From NCBI RefSeq assembly GCF_004319545.1, contig NZ_CP036313.1, forward strand, positions 2,606,501 to 2,670,500: DNA of 64,000 bases. The letters are read 5' to 3'. This DNA comes from Desulfobacter hydrogenophilus. Its GTDB lineage: Bacteria > Desulfobacterota > Desulfobacteria > Desulfobacterales > Desulfobacteraceae. The stretch's first letter is position 1, and each line of letters begins with the position of its first letter. The notes under the pieces were generated by a model. That model had not been told where the DNA came from, searched no databases, and worked only from the letters and a program-made list of their open reading frames with translations. Both the position numbers and the translations under genes were made by a program. Shown piece by piece: positions 41,956-51,700 of this stretch.

Positions 41956-42741
41956 TTATTTCATATTGAGGTCATTTCGTATTTGATTCCATCTTTGAGT
42001 GAGTTCTTCATTCATTTTGAAAAATATCTTTGATGATAATAAAAAGCCGGCTGAATGTTTAGCAGCCTCATAGGCTGTAAAAGAATCAAGTATCGAGGCT
42101 GCCGTTTTTGGATTTTTACTATTGGCTTCATTCAGAAATAGTGAATGAAGCTCATCATATGTATTTTTGTAGATGCATCTCAACAGTTCAAGCGTCAACC
42201 ATTGAATACAAATTTCTGTTGAAAAGACCAGTTGGGTAATCCACATTAATGTTTCCGGTTTACATTCAGGCGAACCGAAAAAAAATACCCAAATGATTAT
42301 ATATATAACTGTAATCATTCGTTTTAAAATAAGCATCCGAGCAGCAACTTCTTTACTGAAAAAAGAATTTTCCATTGTGTTTGCGCCAAGGCGTAATATA
42401 TTTGGTGCATATCCATTGTTGTAATAATGAACTGTACGGTCGTGTGATAACGGTACTCCAAAAGAATTCGATAAAAACTGCTGCCTTCTTTTTCTTTCAG
42501 CTCTTGGCAAAAGATAAAATCTTGAAAATTGAGCTAAACAAAAATGAATTAACACCAAACAGATAAATACAAGTTGAATTTTGGATGCAACTTCTGGATT
42601 AATATTTTGTTTTACATAAGGAATGAAAAGGGACGATCCAGCAATTATCCAAAAAAGGTATCCTGTTACTTTCCCTGCTTTATTCACAGGCTCATAATAA
42701 CGGTTTACCTCATCTACTCTATTTTGTGGGTTTTTACTCAT
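41956..42741 (-). CDS. Four-helix membrane effector of a CBASS (S-4TM type)
   Basis: 261 residues with four membrane helices at about 26-45, 57-75, 142-160 and 166-185, and a soluble C-terminal helical part. The layout and the N-terminal NRVDEVNRYYEPVNKAGK fit S-4TM effectors of cyclic-oligonucleotide signalling, which break the inner membrane on ligand binding. Its start overlaps the end of the CD-NTase gene by 4 bases (ATGA), the usual two-gene type I CBASS arrangement. Pore formation is inferred from the family. Confidence 0.75.
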   Translation of the reverse strand: MSKNPQNRVDEVNRYYEPVNKAGKVTGYLFWIIAGSSLFIPYVKQNINPEVASKIQLVFICLVLIHFCLAQFSRFYLLPRAERKRRQQFLSNSFGVPLSHDRTVHYYNNGYAPNILRLGANTMENSFFSKEVAARMLILKRMITVIYIIIWVFFFGSPECKPETLMWITQLVFSTEICIQWLTLELLRCIYKNTYDELHSLFLNEANSKNPKTAASILDSFTAYEAAKHSAGFLLSSKIFFKMNEELTQRWNQIRNDLNMK

Positions 42742-43529
42742 AGTTCCGGCAAAATTTTTTTGATTTCAGTTTCAGCAGCAATTGACATACCATAATATTC
42801 GTATTCCTTTGCTTGTTTGGCATATCTTTTAGCTCTATCGACTTTGTCTTTGATGTACTGAGCCGTTTCATAGGTATATTCAAATCCAGACCAAAAAAAA
42901 TAGAAATAATCTTTTTGTGTAGTACATGACCCAAAAAATTGATTTACAATATATCTTTCAAGCGAAAAGGAATTATACGGATGACCGTGTGTGGCATTCC
43001 AATATTTTATTAAGCGTACTAACGGTTTGATTTTATAGTTTTCAGAAATATTTTTATCCATAAGAGCCTGGTTAGTACCGTTAGGGTCTGTCGACATCCA
43101 GTTTGACCAATCAGATGCCGGAGAAGGAATTTGAATTTGATATACCCAATCAGAAACAGCAGGAACAAGTTCAAAGTTTATATGATTCAGGGAAAGGACA
43201 ATCGTCGGGCTTGATTGAGAAATTTCAGAAGTTGAATACTTATTTTTTGCGAATCGTTTTAATCGATTCAGATATGTTTGAGGCGTTTTTTTGCCGTCAG
43301 AGGTATTAAAAATTATCATATAGTCAATATCTGATTTGCTATCCGCTTTTCTTGGTAATATTGTACCACGATTATTAGACCCGAATTGAAAATGGTTCGT
43401 TATACCACCACCAAAATAAGCTTCTAACCTTATTTTTAAGGTACTTATAGATTTCGTAATACTTGCTTTTTCATCTGATGATAGCACCAGGCCACTTGCC
43501 AAGCTTATTAAATATGAATTAACTGTCAT
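42738..43529 (-). CDS. CD-NTase (SMODS nucleotidyltransferase) of a CBASS
   Basis: 263 residues. The Pol-beta-type active site is visible: FGSNNRGTILPRK (Gly50-Ser51), SDIDYMI with Asp67 and Asp69, and INFELVPA with Glu120 as probable third acid. The C-terminal helical part (LVRLIKYWNATHG..NSFSLERYIV) fits the OAS1-like fold. On phage infection such enzymes make cyclic oligonucleotides that switch on a partner effector, here the overlapping four-helix protein. AGAAGAG is the ribosome-binding site. A 21-bp hairpin lies 40 bases upstream. Confidence 0.88.
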   Translation of the reverse strand: MTVNSYLISLASGLVLSSDEKASITKSISTLKIRLEAYFGGGITNHFQFGSNNRGTILPRKADSKSDIDYMIIFNTSDGKKTPQTYLNRLKRFAKNKYSTSEISQSSPTIVLSLNHINFELVPAVSDWVYQIQIPSPASDWSNWMSTDPNGTNQALMDKNISENYKIKPLVRLIKYWNATHGHPYNSFSLERYIVNQFFGSCTTQKDYFYFFWSGFEYTYETAQYIKDKVDRAKRYAKQAKEYEYYGMSIAAETEIKKILPEL

Positions 43530-43568
43530 CTTTCTCTTCTGTGTTTAAGGGTCCGTTAAAAAAATAAC

Positions 43569-43619
43569 CATCTATAGAGCCTCTTGCAGAAATAATTTAT
43601 CTGCAAGAGGCTCTATAGA
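43569..43619. terminator. Perfect 21-bp hairpin with T-run
   Basis: ATCTATAGAGCCTCTTGCAG plus A, a 9-base loop, and the exact mirror (43599-43619), followed by AGGTTTTTT on the plus strand. Looks like a strong terminator for plus-strand transcription heading into the CBASS promoter region. Confidence 0.65.
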
Positions 43620-43858
43620 TAGGTTTTTTGGGCACAACACCCCGAAAAGGGTGTATTCCAAGTTTCATGAAAGGTCAATGGCTTGTATTGGCAATGTTTT
43701 GCGGCCTGTCTCTCATCAGTCAGGTAAAATATAACAGGTCAGATCAATTAACCCTTCAGAAACTAACTAAAAATAATCGGTCTTTAATTAATTTTTTATT
43801 ATTCATATGACATTTGTTTCTTAGCATAATCGCGGTGCTGATCGGCGCACAGCACCGG

Positions 43859-43940
43859 CCGGACCATCAGAAAGATTGTGGGCTCAAAAGAAGCCACCCT
43901 GAATATTAACTTTGTCCAAAAAGTTAATATTCGATAAATT
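43859..43940 (+). repeat. About 80-base diverged direct repeat (partner 62875-62953)
   Basis: Shared blocks: ATTGTGGGCTCAAAA, GCCACCCTG/ACCATCCTG, ATATTAA and AAAGTTAA in the same order and spacing. The pair brackets the 44-63 kb segment that includes the defence island. Confidence 0.6.
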
Positions 43941-44006
43941 CGCCGAAAACCTTATACCTAAAGGTTTTGCCCTTATTTGTCCAACAAATCGAAAAAGCGG
44001 TCTTGT

Positions 44007-44228
44007 TCAGTCATTTGTACTCTCCTGGTCAAAGAGGTTCAGTTCAGTTTCAACTGGCTTTTTCTTCGGAATTGTAACGTCCACATGAAGCTCTTTTCCG
44101 CATTTAGGGCAAGAGTATACTTTGCCCTGTAAAGTTCCTACTGTCATGGTTTCCCGCATTTCTATTTTTGTTGGCATTTTTGATTTTTCGCACTCATGGC
44201 CGCAATTACTACAGGTTATTTTTTCCAT
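44007..44228 (-). CDS. Small zinc-ribbon protein next to the Rep gene
   Basis: 73 residues. CSNCGHEC near the N-terminus and CPKCGKELHV in the middle give two CxxC knuckles, a zinc ribbon. The ATG overlaps the rep stop by one base (TAATG), so the two are translationally coupled. A role in replication control is possible; the family is not recognised. Confidence 0.65.
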   Translation of the reverse strand: MEKITCSNCGHECEKSKMPTKIEMRETMTVGTLQGKVYSCPKCGKELHVDVTIPKKKPVETELNLFDQESTND

Positions 44229-45086
44229 TATTTTTTCTCCATACAGATTTTACAACAGTTTTTCGTTCCCCGAAGCTGGCCGCAGCCGTCCGGGTGATCT
44301 GCGGCGCACTGGACAGCGGCCAGGAATAGGGCGTTGTTTGTCTTTGATTGTTTCTGCTGACTTGCTTTTTTTGCTTTGCTTTCAGCCTTAGCCCTGGATT
44401 TTTTGCCGAAGAAAAAGCGCACAGCTATTACCTTCCGGCCTTTTTTTATTGGCTCATAACGCCAACGGAGCGGGGTTTTTTCTTCAATATCTTTAAGGGC
44501 CTTGTCTAAAACTCTGCGTTTAAACTCTCCAAAATTTTTACGCATAGACGGCGGTGTGCAAAGTATTTCATGCAAGTCTTCCATGCTAAGTTTTGTTGCG
44601 TCTCGTTCGTCCCATGAGCGCAGGATTTCATACACTCTTTGGCTATAAGTAGATGGCAGCGCCAAAAATTCAGCCAGGGCGTATTTAGTGAAGTGTTTTT
44701 TAAGCGCGAGGTAGTGCGGCTTGAGATCCGGGTGAAAGCCCAGGATCACCGCGTTATCTTTCTTGATAAATTTACAGGTGGAAAAGAGTGTGTATTTATT
44801 CCAACCCCAAGATTCTTTAATTTTAATTACTCGCCCCATGGCTTTATCCGTCAATTCATCGAGGGCCTTGTAGACTTTGCCATTTTTCTTAATTTCAGCG
44901 GCATTGATGATGTCAGAAACAGGGACCCAATATCCTTTAAAATCCTCGTCATCTTCCCGGACTTGTGTTGCAATGAGGGCAACCAGGCGGCTTTCCCAGA
45001 TTGAATCTGGGGACCAAGACGCACGGCACAGAGCGTTTGATTTACAAACCAGTGTGTTTTGTTCTAAATCGATATCCTTTATAATA
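44228..45086 (-). pseudogene. Rep_3-family plasmid replication initiator, 5' end cut by an element
   Basis: The minus-strand frame runs from inside the inverted repeat near 45087 to the stop at 44228. The first ATG is at 44854 (208 residues), but upstream codons clearly continue the protein: NTLVCKSNALCRASW...WESRLVALIATQV is the usual N-terminal part of Rep_3 initiators, and LALPSTYSQRVYEILRSWDE is the C-terminal winged helix. Only the start codon and a few residues seem lost, replaced by the element at 45087-45439. It may be dead or start at a non-ATG codon. It indicates plasmid ancestry. The C-terminus ends in a cysteine cluster (CCKIC). Confidence 0.65.
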
Positions 45087-45439
45087 TGTGGGTGTAATTA
45101 AACATTTAGGGGAAAATCCCCATAGGATTTTGAACAACCTATTAAAGTATCCTATTCAAATTTCGGGGTAAACACCGTTTAACTCCAAGAATTGATTTTT
45201 ATACCCAGTAAAAACAGGTGGTTATAAAATTATACTTTAACATCAGATAATTTTACCCCGGAATTTGAATAGGATACCTATTAAATTTATAATGTTTTGT
45301 TTGAATTCACACTTCCCGGTTTTTATCCATTTATTAGCCTCATTTTTTGGAAACTGATTTCATTGGGATTGTTTTATATATCAGTTTGTTATCTATTTTT
45401 CTATGGGGATTTTCCCCTAAATGTTTAATTACACCCACA
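45087..45439. mobile_element. 353-base inverted-repeat element joining two broken genes
   Basis: Ends are perfect 38-base inverted repeats beginning TGTGGGTGTAATTAAACATT, with an internal GGGGAAAATCCCC palindrome. The left end abuts the rep frame and the right end cuts the ankyrin gene. The outside flanks show no target duplication, which suggests recombination between two copies. Contains the nested element at 45147-45277. Half copy at 37678-37833. Confidence 0.8.
45147..45277. mobile_element. 131-base MITE with 8-base target duplication, nested
   Basis: Inverted ends GTATCCTATTCAAATTTC ... GAATTTGAATAGGATAC of about 26 bases, with CTATTAAA on both sides (45139-45146 and 45278-45285) as target duplication. 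Inserted into the 353-base element; the half copy at 37678 contains no such element in the corresponding part that survives. Confidence 0.8.
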
Positions 45440-45759
45440 ATTTCAGCATGACCATTCTCCGATGCCATATGCAGTGGGGTAAAGCCGTATTTATCTCTTA
45501 CATTCACATCGGCTCCGGACTGTATTGCGTCTTGAATTTTAGCTACATCTTTCCTTTTCATAGACTCAGAAAGAATCTTCAGCGTTATTGTTGCCACCCT
45601 ATTTACCGGCTTCCCAGTAACCTGGAGCGGAGTTGGGTTAGCTGAGCCATCGCTCTTAACTGTTTTGCTTACGATAGTTTTTATGGGAGTACACCCATTC
45701 ACAAGCACTACAATAGCTAAAAGAATCACCATTTTTTGTAGCAGTTGGTTTGATTGCAT
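45340..45759 (-). pseudogene. Ankyrin-repeat lipoprotein, C-terminus truncated by an element
   Basis: 139 residues as read. A lipoprotein signal ends LVNGC (Cys23). One ankyrin unit is recognisable: GADVNVRDKYGFTPLHMASE followed by NGHAEIV. The frame then runs into the inverted repeat (GVIKHLGENPHRK...), so about 31 C-terminal residues are encoded by the mobile element and further ankyrin repeats are lost. An ancestor was probably a periplasmic or outer-membrane ankyrin lipoprotein. The upstream ~100-base repeat (45813-45908) may carry its promoter. Confidence 0.65.
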
Positions 45760-46340
45760 TTCTAATTCTCCTATATGTGTGTTGAAATATAGATGCCATT
45801 GTGGCTGCTAGCAAGTTGATCTGTGGTTTCCGTTTATCTTTCGTATTCACTTATCTAACGGGATAACATCCGAAAAGTAAGAATAACCAGATCTGCATAA
45901 ATATTTAAAGAATCTTTGCTGAAATCATTAACATCATATAGCCACATAGTTGACTAAGCACTTATAGAGTACCAGAGAAAAAACAAGGAATATTTTCAAA
46001 TTTTTTTGAGACGTACCCTTCCTGTCCGATATGGGGGTTTTCACACAAAACCGCCAAATTTCCTCTGACCCTATTAAAACCCTTGTCAATAGAGCCTTTC
46101 AAGGCCAAGATCAATTTTAAAATCGCTAATACCAATTCGATAAACCCTTTAATATTAAGAGGAATTTGGTTTTCAGAAAATCGCATTTTCAGAAAAAAGA
46201 TGAAATCATAGTATCCATGCCGGTTTTAGTGTAATCCCGTTTCAATTTGGAAACTTTTGTCCCGGAAGTATTGGAGTTTGACAATCAATGGAACGAAAAG
46301 TTACGCTGGTTTATACCTTATTATATAGGGGGGGGGGCGA
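45760..46340. other. Gene-free stretch with repeats
   Basis: Holds the inverted ~100-base repeat (45813-45908), a diverged MITE end (46273-46304, GGAACGAAAAGTTAC at its right) and a run of ten G at 46328-46337 directly before the recombinase stop. No supported gene. Confidence 0.45.
45813..45908 (-). repeat. About 100-base repeat, copy 2 (inverted relative to 30551-30650)
   Basis: Read on the minus strand it matches 30551-30650 with blocks CTTACTTTTCGG, GTTATCCCG and AACCACAGATCAACTT. The ankyrin lipoprotein gene starts about 55 bases past its end. Confidence 0.6.
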
Positions 46341-47291
46341 TCAATACCTCACCGCAAAGCTCGCACTTTCCCGGTACCGGGCCACCCGCTTGTCATACAT
46401 CTGGGTGGTCTTGATCTGGGCATGGGCAACCGTTTTCTGAACCGCCTCAATGGGGCAATTGTTCTCCAGGGCCTGGGTAATAAAGGTGGCCCGGGCGGCG
46501 TGGGGTGTTACCCCGTAAACATCTGCCAACCTGGCATACTTCTTAAACAAATAATCAACGGTTTTCCGGTTCAGCTTTCTGTTTTTATCCGATTTTCCGG
46601 GTGCAGGCTTTACCGGCAAAAACAAAAAGCGCTCCTTTTCACCTTCATGGTCGGCAATCCTCAAATATTCCCTGATGGCAACCTGCAGCTCTTGATTAAT
46701 GGCCAGGCGGTTGCGTTTTCCGCCTTTCACCCAGAAGTCCAGCACATAAAAACCTTGTTCCTGGTAGAAATCTTTGACCGTCAGCGTGCAGACTTCAGAT
46801 ACCCTGCAGCCGGTGAAGAATAACGTGCTCAAAATGGCCTTGTCTCTCCGCCCCTGCAATTTATCAGTATTCGGCGCATTCAATATCTTTCGGACCTCCT
46901 CCGGCGTTAGCACCTTAGCTTCCACCCGGTCGGAATTCACCGGCATCCGCCGAACACCCTGGGCCACATTAATTTTAACGACCTGATTATCGATCAGGTG
47001 ATTGAACAGGGATGAAATGGCAGACAGCCGGTTGTTGATCGTCCGGGGACTGTGACCCTCGTTCTGTAAAAATTTCTTAAACGCGATGACATGGCCATGG
47101 TGAATTTCTCTGAGCTCTTCCGGAGACGAGACACCGATGAACGCCAAAAAAGAATGAATCGCCTTATCGTAAGTTTCAATGGAATTATCAGAATTAAAAT
47201 TGGCTTTCCACAATAATTCTTCAGGGATCTCTTTGAGCGCGTTCAGGACAGACACTTTTTTTCCAGATCCGACAATCAAATCCTTATCCAT
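46341..47291 (-). CDS. Tyrosine recombinase (XerC/D-like integrase)
   Basis: 316 residues from the ATG at 47291, which follows GGAG 11 bases upstream; a longer form from 47348 is possible. The N-terminal SAM-like domain (SIETYDKAIHSFLAFIG, HSPRTINNRLSAISSLF) precedes the catalytic domain with Arg in FTGCRVSEV, HAARATF and VAHAQIKTTQMYDKR (final Tyr). It lacks the extra helix block characteristic of integron integrases, so it should not serve the attC-like sites. Plausible roles are multimer resolution or integration of the element. Confidence 0.88.
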   Translation of the reverse strand: MDKDLIVGSGKKVSVLNALKEIPEELLWKANFNSDNSIETYDKAIHSFLAFIGVSSPEELREIHHGHVIAFKKFLQNEGHSPRTINNRLSAISSLFNHLIDNQVVKINVAQGVRRMPVNSDRVEAKVLTPEEVRKILNAPNTDKLQGRRDKAILSTLFFTGCRVSEVCTLTVKDFYQEQGFYVLDFWVKGGKRNRLAINQELQVAIREYLRIADHEGEKERFLFLPVKPAPGKSDKNRKLNRKTVDYLFKKYARLADVYGVTPHAARATFITQALENNCPIEAVQKTVAHAQIKTTQMYDKRVARYRESASFAVRY

Positions 47292-47348
47292 TTTTTCATC
47301 TGCTCCTTTTTTCCAATGCATCTGCCAAAAATTACAAAACCATAACAA

Positions 47349-47833
47349 AAATTTTCATCCCACCCTATCATACCCAAAAATCACGGCAATAATTTTGTTA
47401 GACATAATGCCTTTTATGTCTAACAAAAATCTACCAAGAACCCGGCTACTATTTTTTCATGCCACATTATTATATAGGAATGTTTTTGGAATGGGAGATG
47501 TGCGAGGACCTGGCCCTAAAATAAAGTTGACGAGTCAACGAAGAAGTTTGGTTATATTGGGTGAAAACGCAGCTATGTTTTCATGAGGCTTATGGATTGA
47601 AATTGTGGATTTACCGAAACCGTAAGTTTCTGTTAAAATGCCCCCTGCTGGTCCATTTTAAAAAGATACCAAAAACGAACCCTGGCCATTGTTGCCGGCA
47701 TTAAAAATGATACCATTATTTATTACCTTTCTTCCGGCGCTGGTGGAGATCCGGTTAGGGCTGCAACAATTCAGGTATCAAACAGCCTCTTTTTTTACTC
47801 CAAAAAGAAAAAATAAAGGATATACAATAAAAT
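47349..47833. other. Gene-free stretch with an element end
   Basis: Holds a 30-base piece (47555-47584, TATTGGGTGAAAACGCAGCT onward) of the end of the 659-base element. No gene seen. Confidence 0.5.
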
Positions 47834-48118
47834 ATGGCTCTCACAAAAACTGACATAACAGAAAAAATAGCCGACAAGCTAAACCGATCTCCCTTGGAGT
47901 CCAAAGAAATAACTGAAGAACTTTTAAAAATTTTAAAATCAACCCTGGCATCCGGAGAAGATGTTATGATTTCTGGATTTGGCAAATTCCAGGTGACCGA
48001 GAAAAAGGTCCGGAAGGGGCGAAATCCAGCCACCGGTAAAGCCATGATGCTATCGGCCAGGCGTGTGGTTACTTTTAAGGTGGCCGGTAAGTTGAAAGAT
48101 CGAATTAATGGTGTATAG
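47834..48118 (+). CDS. HU/IHF-family DNA-binding protein
   Basis: 94 residues, IHF-alpha-like: MALTKTDITEKIADKL, a helical dimer core, VMISGFGKFQVTEKKVRKGR and the arm RNPATGKAMMLSARRVVTFK with the intercalating Pro. AAAGGA lies 10 bases upstream. HU/IHF proteins bend DNA and assist recombination, replication and oriT processing. It lies near the tyrosine recombinase but on the other strand. A specific role for the element's recombination is possible; it could equally be a host-like architectural protein carried as cargo. Confidence 0.9.
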   Translation: MALTKTDITEKIADKLNRSPLESKEITEELLKILKSTLASGEDVMISGFGKFQVTEKKVRKGRNPATGKAMMLSARRVVTFKVAGKLKDRINGV

Positions 48119-48155
48119 TGATTCATATTGTTTCAAGTAGGCATATTTTTTTCTC

Positions 48156-48209
48156 CCGTGTACGGTTCTGAGGGAGCTTGGGGCAGGTAATTGCCTCCGG
48201 CCACCCGAT
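48156..48209 (+). mobile_element. Group II intron 3'-end remnant
   Basis: CGTGTACGGTTCTGAGGGAG followed by CTTGGGGCAGGTAATTGCCT and a final CCACCCGAT resembles the domain IV-VI end of bacterial group II introns. No reverse transcriptase frame precedes it. Confidence 0.45.
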
Positions 48210-48275
48210 CATAGAAAATAATGAAAACTTGGTCCCCTCATGCTTTGTTTAAAAGCGGTAAACCTTGGGGGCAAG

Positions 48276-48433
48276 CTTCCGAGAAACAGAGGAACCGGAA
48301 GTTTTTGGTGATTTTTAGAGGTAAAGTAGCAATATATGGGGTGATTTTACCTAAAAAAACCATGAGTTCCAGTGCTATTTTAATTTAGGGAATTTATATT
48401 GGGTGAAAACGCAGCTATGTTTTCATTGGGCCT
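48276..48433 (+). mobile_element. Truncated copy of the 659-base element with intact target site
   Basis: In inverted orientation it matches 40995-41053 joined directly to 41373-41490, so it shows the state before the 320-base MITE inserted. The right end (48397-48433) is a full inverted-repeat end; the other end is missing. Confidence 0.8.
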
Positions 48434-48797
48434 TAATATGGATTCAGAGTTATTTGCAACAGAACCGATTTGGGGGACCATGCTTAACTATTTGAATTTA
48501 TTGTGATGATTTTTAGATCCTGTCCTGAAATTGAGACCAAACACAGGACAGAGAATTCATGTTCAAGAGCCAAGAAGCCTGAAAAATAGGGAAGGACCAG
48601 AAAGCCGAATAAATGGCCTCCCCCAAATCCGTTATAATCAGAAAATATTTATGAGCAGGTGTCACTGACAAGAAACCGATAATCTAATTGAAATTGCCAT
48701 ATGTGTTTAGTAGTTTGCACTAGATATGTATTAATATATTAGGATGAGGTAATATCCTTTTTTTATAATTAGCAACAATCTGAACTGGGGCAAATCA

Positions 48798-51700
48798 ATG
48801 CTTTCTATACTCAACACCTGTACTCCTAGGTATGACATTCTTGACGGCACATTCAATCCTGAAATATTCACTGCATCCATCAGTGAAGTGCTAAGATTCT
48901 ATCAAAACCAAGGCACGGACATGCATCCCATGTACACGGATGCAGAACAGTTTTTTTTGGAAGCCACCTATCCGACGGACGGTTTAAAGATGGTGCTGCA
49001 GGAAGTTTTTGCCCGCTTAGCCGGCAATAATACCGTGCCGGCCATCCACCGGCTTGAGACCGCATTTGGCGGTGGTAAAACCCATACGCTGATTGCCTGC
49101 ACCCATATCGGATATAAAGGAATGGAACTGGCGTCTGTTGTCTCGGACCTTTTACCCACAAGCGACCTGCCGGAAAAAGGAAGCGTGGCGGTCGTGGGGA
49201 TTGCCGGGGATGAATTGCCCGTTCATAAAATAAAAGGAGACGCCATTATTCCCTACACCCTATGGGGAGAAATAGCCTTTCAGATTGGCGGGGAATCTCT
49301 ATATAGAGAAGTTGAAGATGAAGCAAAATCATTTGCTGCACCCGGCCGCAACTATTTTGATACGGTGCTGGGCAAGAAAAAAGTATTAATCATGCTGGAC
49401 GAGTTGGCCCAGTATACGGCAAGACTGACGGCAGCCAATCCCGAAGGCGGTGAGCAACTGGCGGCTTTCCTAATGGGCTTAAACGGATATGCCCGGTCCA
49501 ATTCCAACATATCCATCTTGCTCACCCTTGCCAGTGCAACGGATGCATTTGCAAGCCAGACAGAACAACTGGCCGGACTTTTGGCGAAAGTCACCGGGCA
49601 AAAAATGTCAAAAGATGATGCACTGGGGATTGGACAGCAGGCCATAGGCAGCATCAGCAGCGTGGTTTCCAGGGATGCCACTGCTGTGGTTCCTGTTCAG
49701 TCCTCTGAAATTTCACGGGTCCTTGCAAAACGCCTGTTTTCAAAAATTGATGATGCCGCAGCAAGCCAGACCGCCTCGAATTATGCTGACCTGTATCAAA
49801 AAAACATTTCTCTTCTTCCGGACAATGCCACCCGAGCCGATTTCAAAGACCTCATGGCGGCACACTATCCGTTTCACCCGACCTTAATTGATTTTTTAAA
49901 CAACAAACTGGCCGTGTCTGAAAATTTCCAGGGCACCCGGGGCGTGCTGAGGGTGCTGTCCCTAGCTGTAAGGGGGATCTGGAATAGAAAAATCGATATT
50001 CCCATGATTCATACCTGTCACATTGATTTAAGGGATGCCAGGACGGTAACTGAAATAATCGGCCGGACCGGAAGCGGTGATCTTCTGCCTGTTTTAAATG
50101 CCGACATCGGCGGTGCAGACACCGAGCAGATTCAAGGCAGCAGCAGCAATGCCCAGCTGGCGGACCAGAAAAACCCCCACCCTGACGGCTGGCAGATGTA
50201 TGAATTCACATGGAAAACAATATTCTTGAACAGCTTAACCGGAAGGGAACAGGGCCTGCAATCCAATATCTTTGGCCTTACAGAACAGGAAGCCATGTTC
50301 AATGTTGCATTTCCGGGCCTTACCCCGTCCCAGATCAATGAAGCGTTAAAAGAAATCAGCCAGTCGGCTTTTTATCTGAGGTACAATCAGGGCAGATATT
50401 ACGCCAGCCTTGATCCGTCAGTAAACATCGCACTTGCCAAAATCCGCCGGACACTTGGTATAGATGAGCTCAATGATGTGCTGGATGCCACAGCCAGAAA
50501 ACTTGTCAAAACGGATATAAAAACCTTTAAAGTCGTTCATGATGTGGCCGTGTCCGAACATATTCCGGACAATACCGGCAAACCGGTACTGTCGCTTGTC
50601 TCTTTAGGGGCTTCAAACCTGGATGTTGACGAATGTGTCACCTATGCCGGCCCCAATGTTCCGAGAAAGGAGCAGAACCTTGTATTTCTCCTGGTGCCCA
50701 AAACCGTTTCCATTAAAAGCAATCACCATAAACAGGGAGACCTTTTTATCTCCACGGAAGCTCAGGCCCAAAAAGAATTGACCCGGCTGCGGGAATTGGC
50801 CCGAACCGTCGTGGCCATGCGGAAATTGAACTCCAATCCACAGAATCAGGGCATCAATCCCAACAAGCTTGATGAAGACGATTTCAAAACCCGGTTCCAT
50901 GAAAGGGAAAACGCCCTGATCACATCAGTGTCCGAATGTTATCAATATATCTGGTATCCGTCTGCCAACGGGCAAATCGCCTGCAAGGAGATCAAAACCG
51001 GCGGCGGTGAGGGCGGTGAATCCATTCTGGAACAGATCGGAAAGACCCTGAGAAGCGAAGGTGAAATTGTCACTGCCGAACATACCACCCAAACAGATTT
51101 ATCAAATCTGTCCAAGCTCTTTTTCGGACACAAAGATGTGGTCTCCATCAAGGAAGTCCGGAATAACTTTTGCCAGTTAAGAAAATGGCCCATCCTGGAG
51201 TCTGCCAATTTACTGGAGACCATTATCCGGTCCGGCGCGGACAAAGGGATATGGTATGTGTATAAAATGGGGGATTCGGAAAGTACAACGCCTTCAGAAT
51301 TCTATGGCAGAGGTGCCAAGGAAATGTCCCTGAATATCAACTTGGCAGACGGATATTCCCTGGTCACGATCAAAGGAGCCAATCAAAGGGGATGGACCGA
51401 GAAAGGGGGACTGGATCCCCAGAAGGTTAAAGAATACGTCAAACAGATTGCGGGTGAAAAACAAATTGCACAGATCCAGGAAATTGTGGATGATTTTAAG
51501 GCAAAACATGGCGACATCCAGAATGGCACCATAGAAAAGGCCATTACCGACGTGGTCCAGGACGGCCGGTTTATGGCGAGTAAAGATGAGGTCAAAGACG
51601 ATGAAACGCCGGAACTGATTAGCGGTACAGCAGCCATGCTCTACCAACCGGATGCCGGGGACACCATCGTTACAAAAGCCAAAGCATCGGAAAAAGGCTG

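Larger units (their letters stand above)
43530..44006. other. Intergenic region upstream of CBASS with hairpin and repeat
   Basis: Contains the 21-bp hairpin at 43569-43619 and the diverged repeat at 43859-43940. The CBASS promoter must lie between 43530 and the hairpin or overlap it; no strong consensus is seen. No gene. Confidence 0.5.
48119..48797. other. Gene-free stretch with intron and element remnants
   Basis: Contains the group II intron-like end (48156-48209), the truncated element copy (48276-48433) and about 360 bases of AT-rich sequence before the DUF499 gene, where the promoter of the defence operon should lie. No strong promoter consensus chosen. Confidence 0.5.

Noticed and set aside
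43628..43810. 60-codon plus-strand frame beside the hairpin upstream of CBASS
   Set aside because: No ribosome-binding site, begins inside the hairpin's downstream flank, and has no protein-like pattern.
46341..47291. Tyrosine recombinase as an integron integrase for the attC-like sites
   Set aside because: It lacks the extra region specific to IntI proteins, lies about 20 kb away on the other strand, and has no attI next to it.
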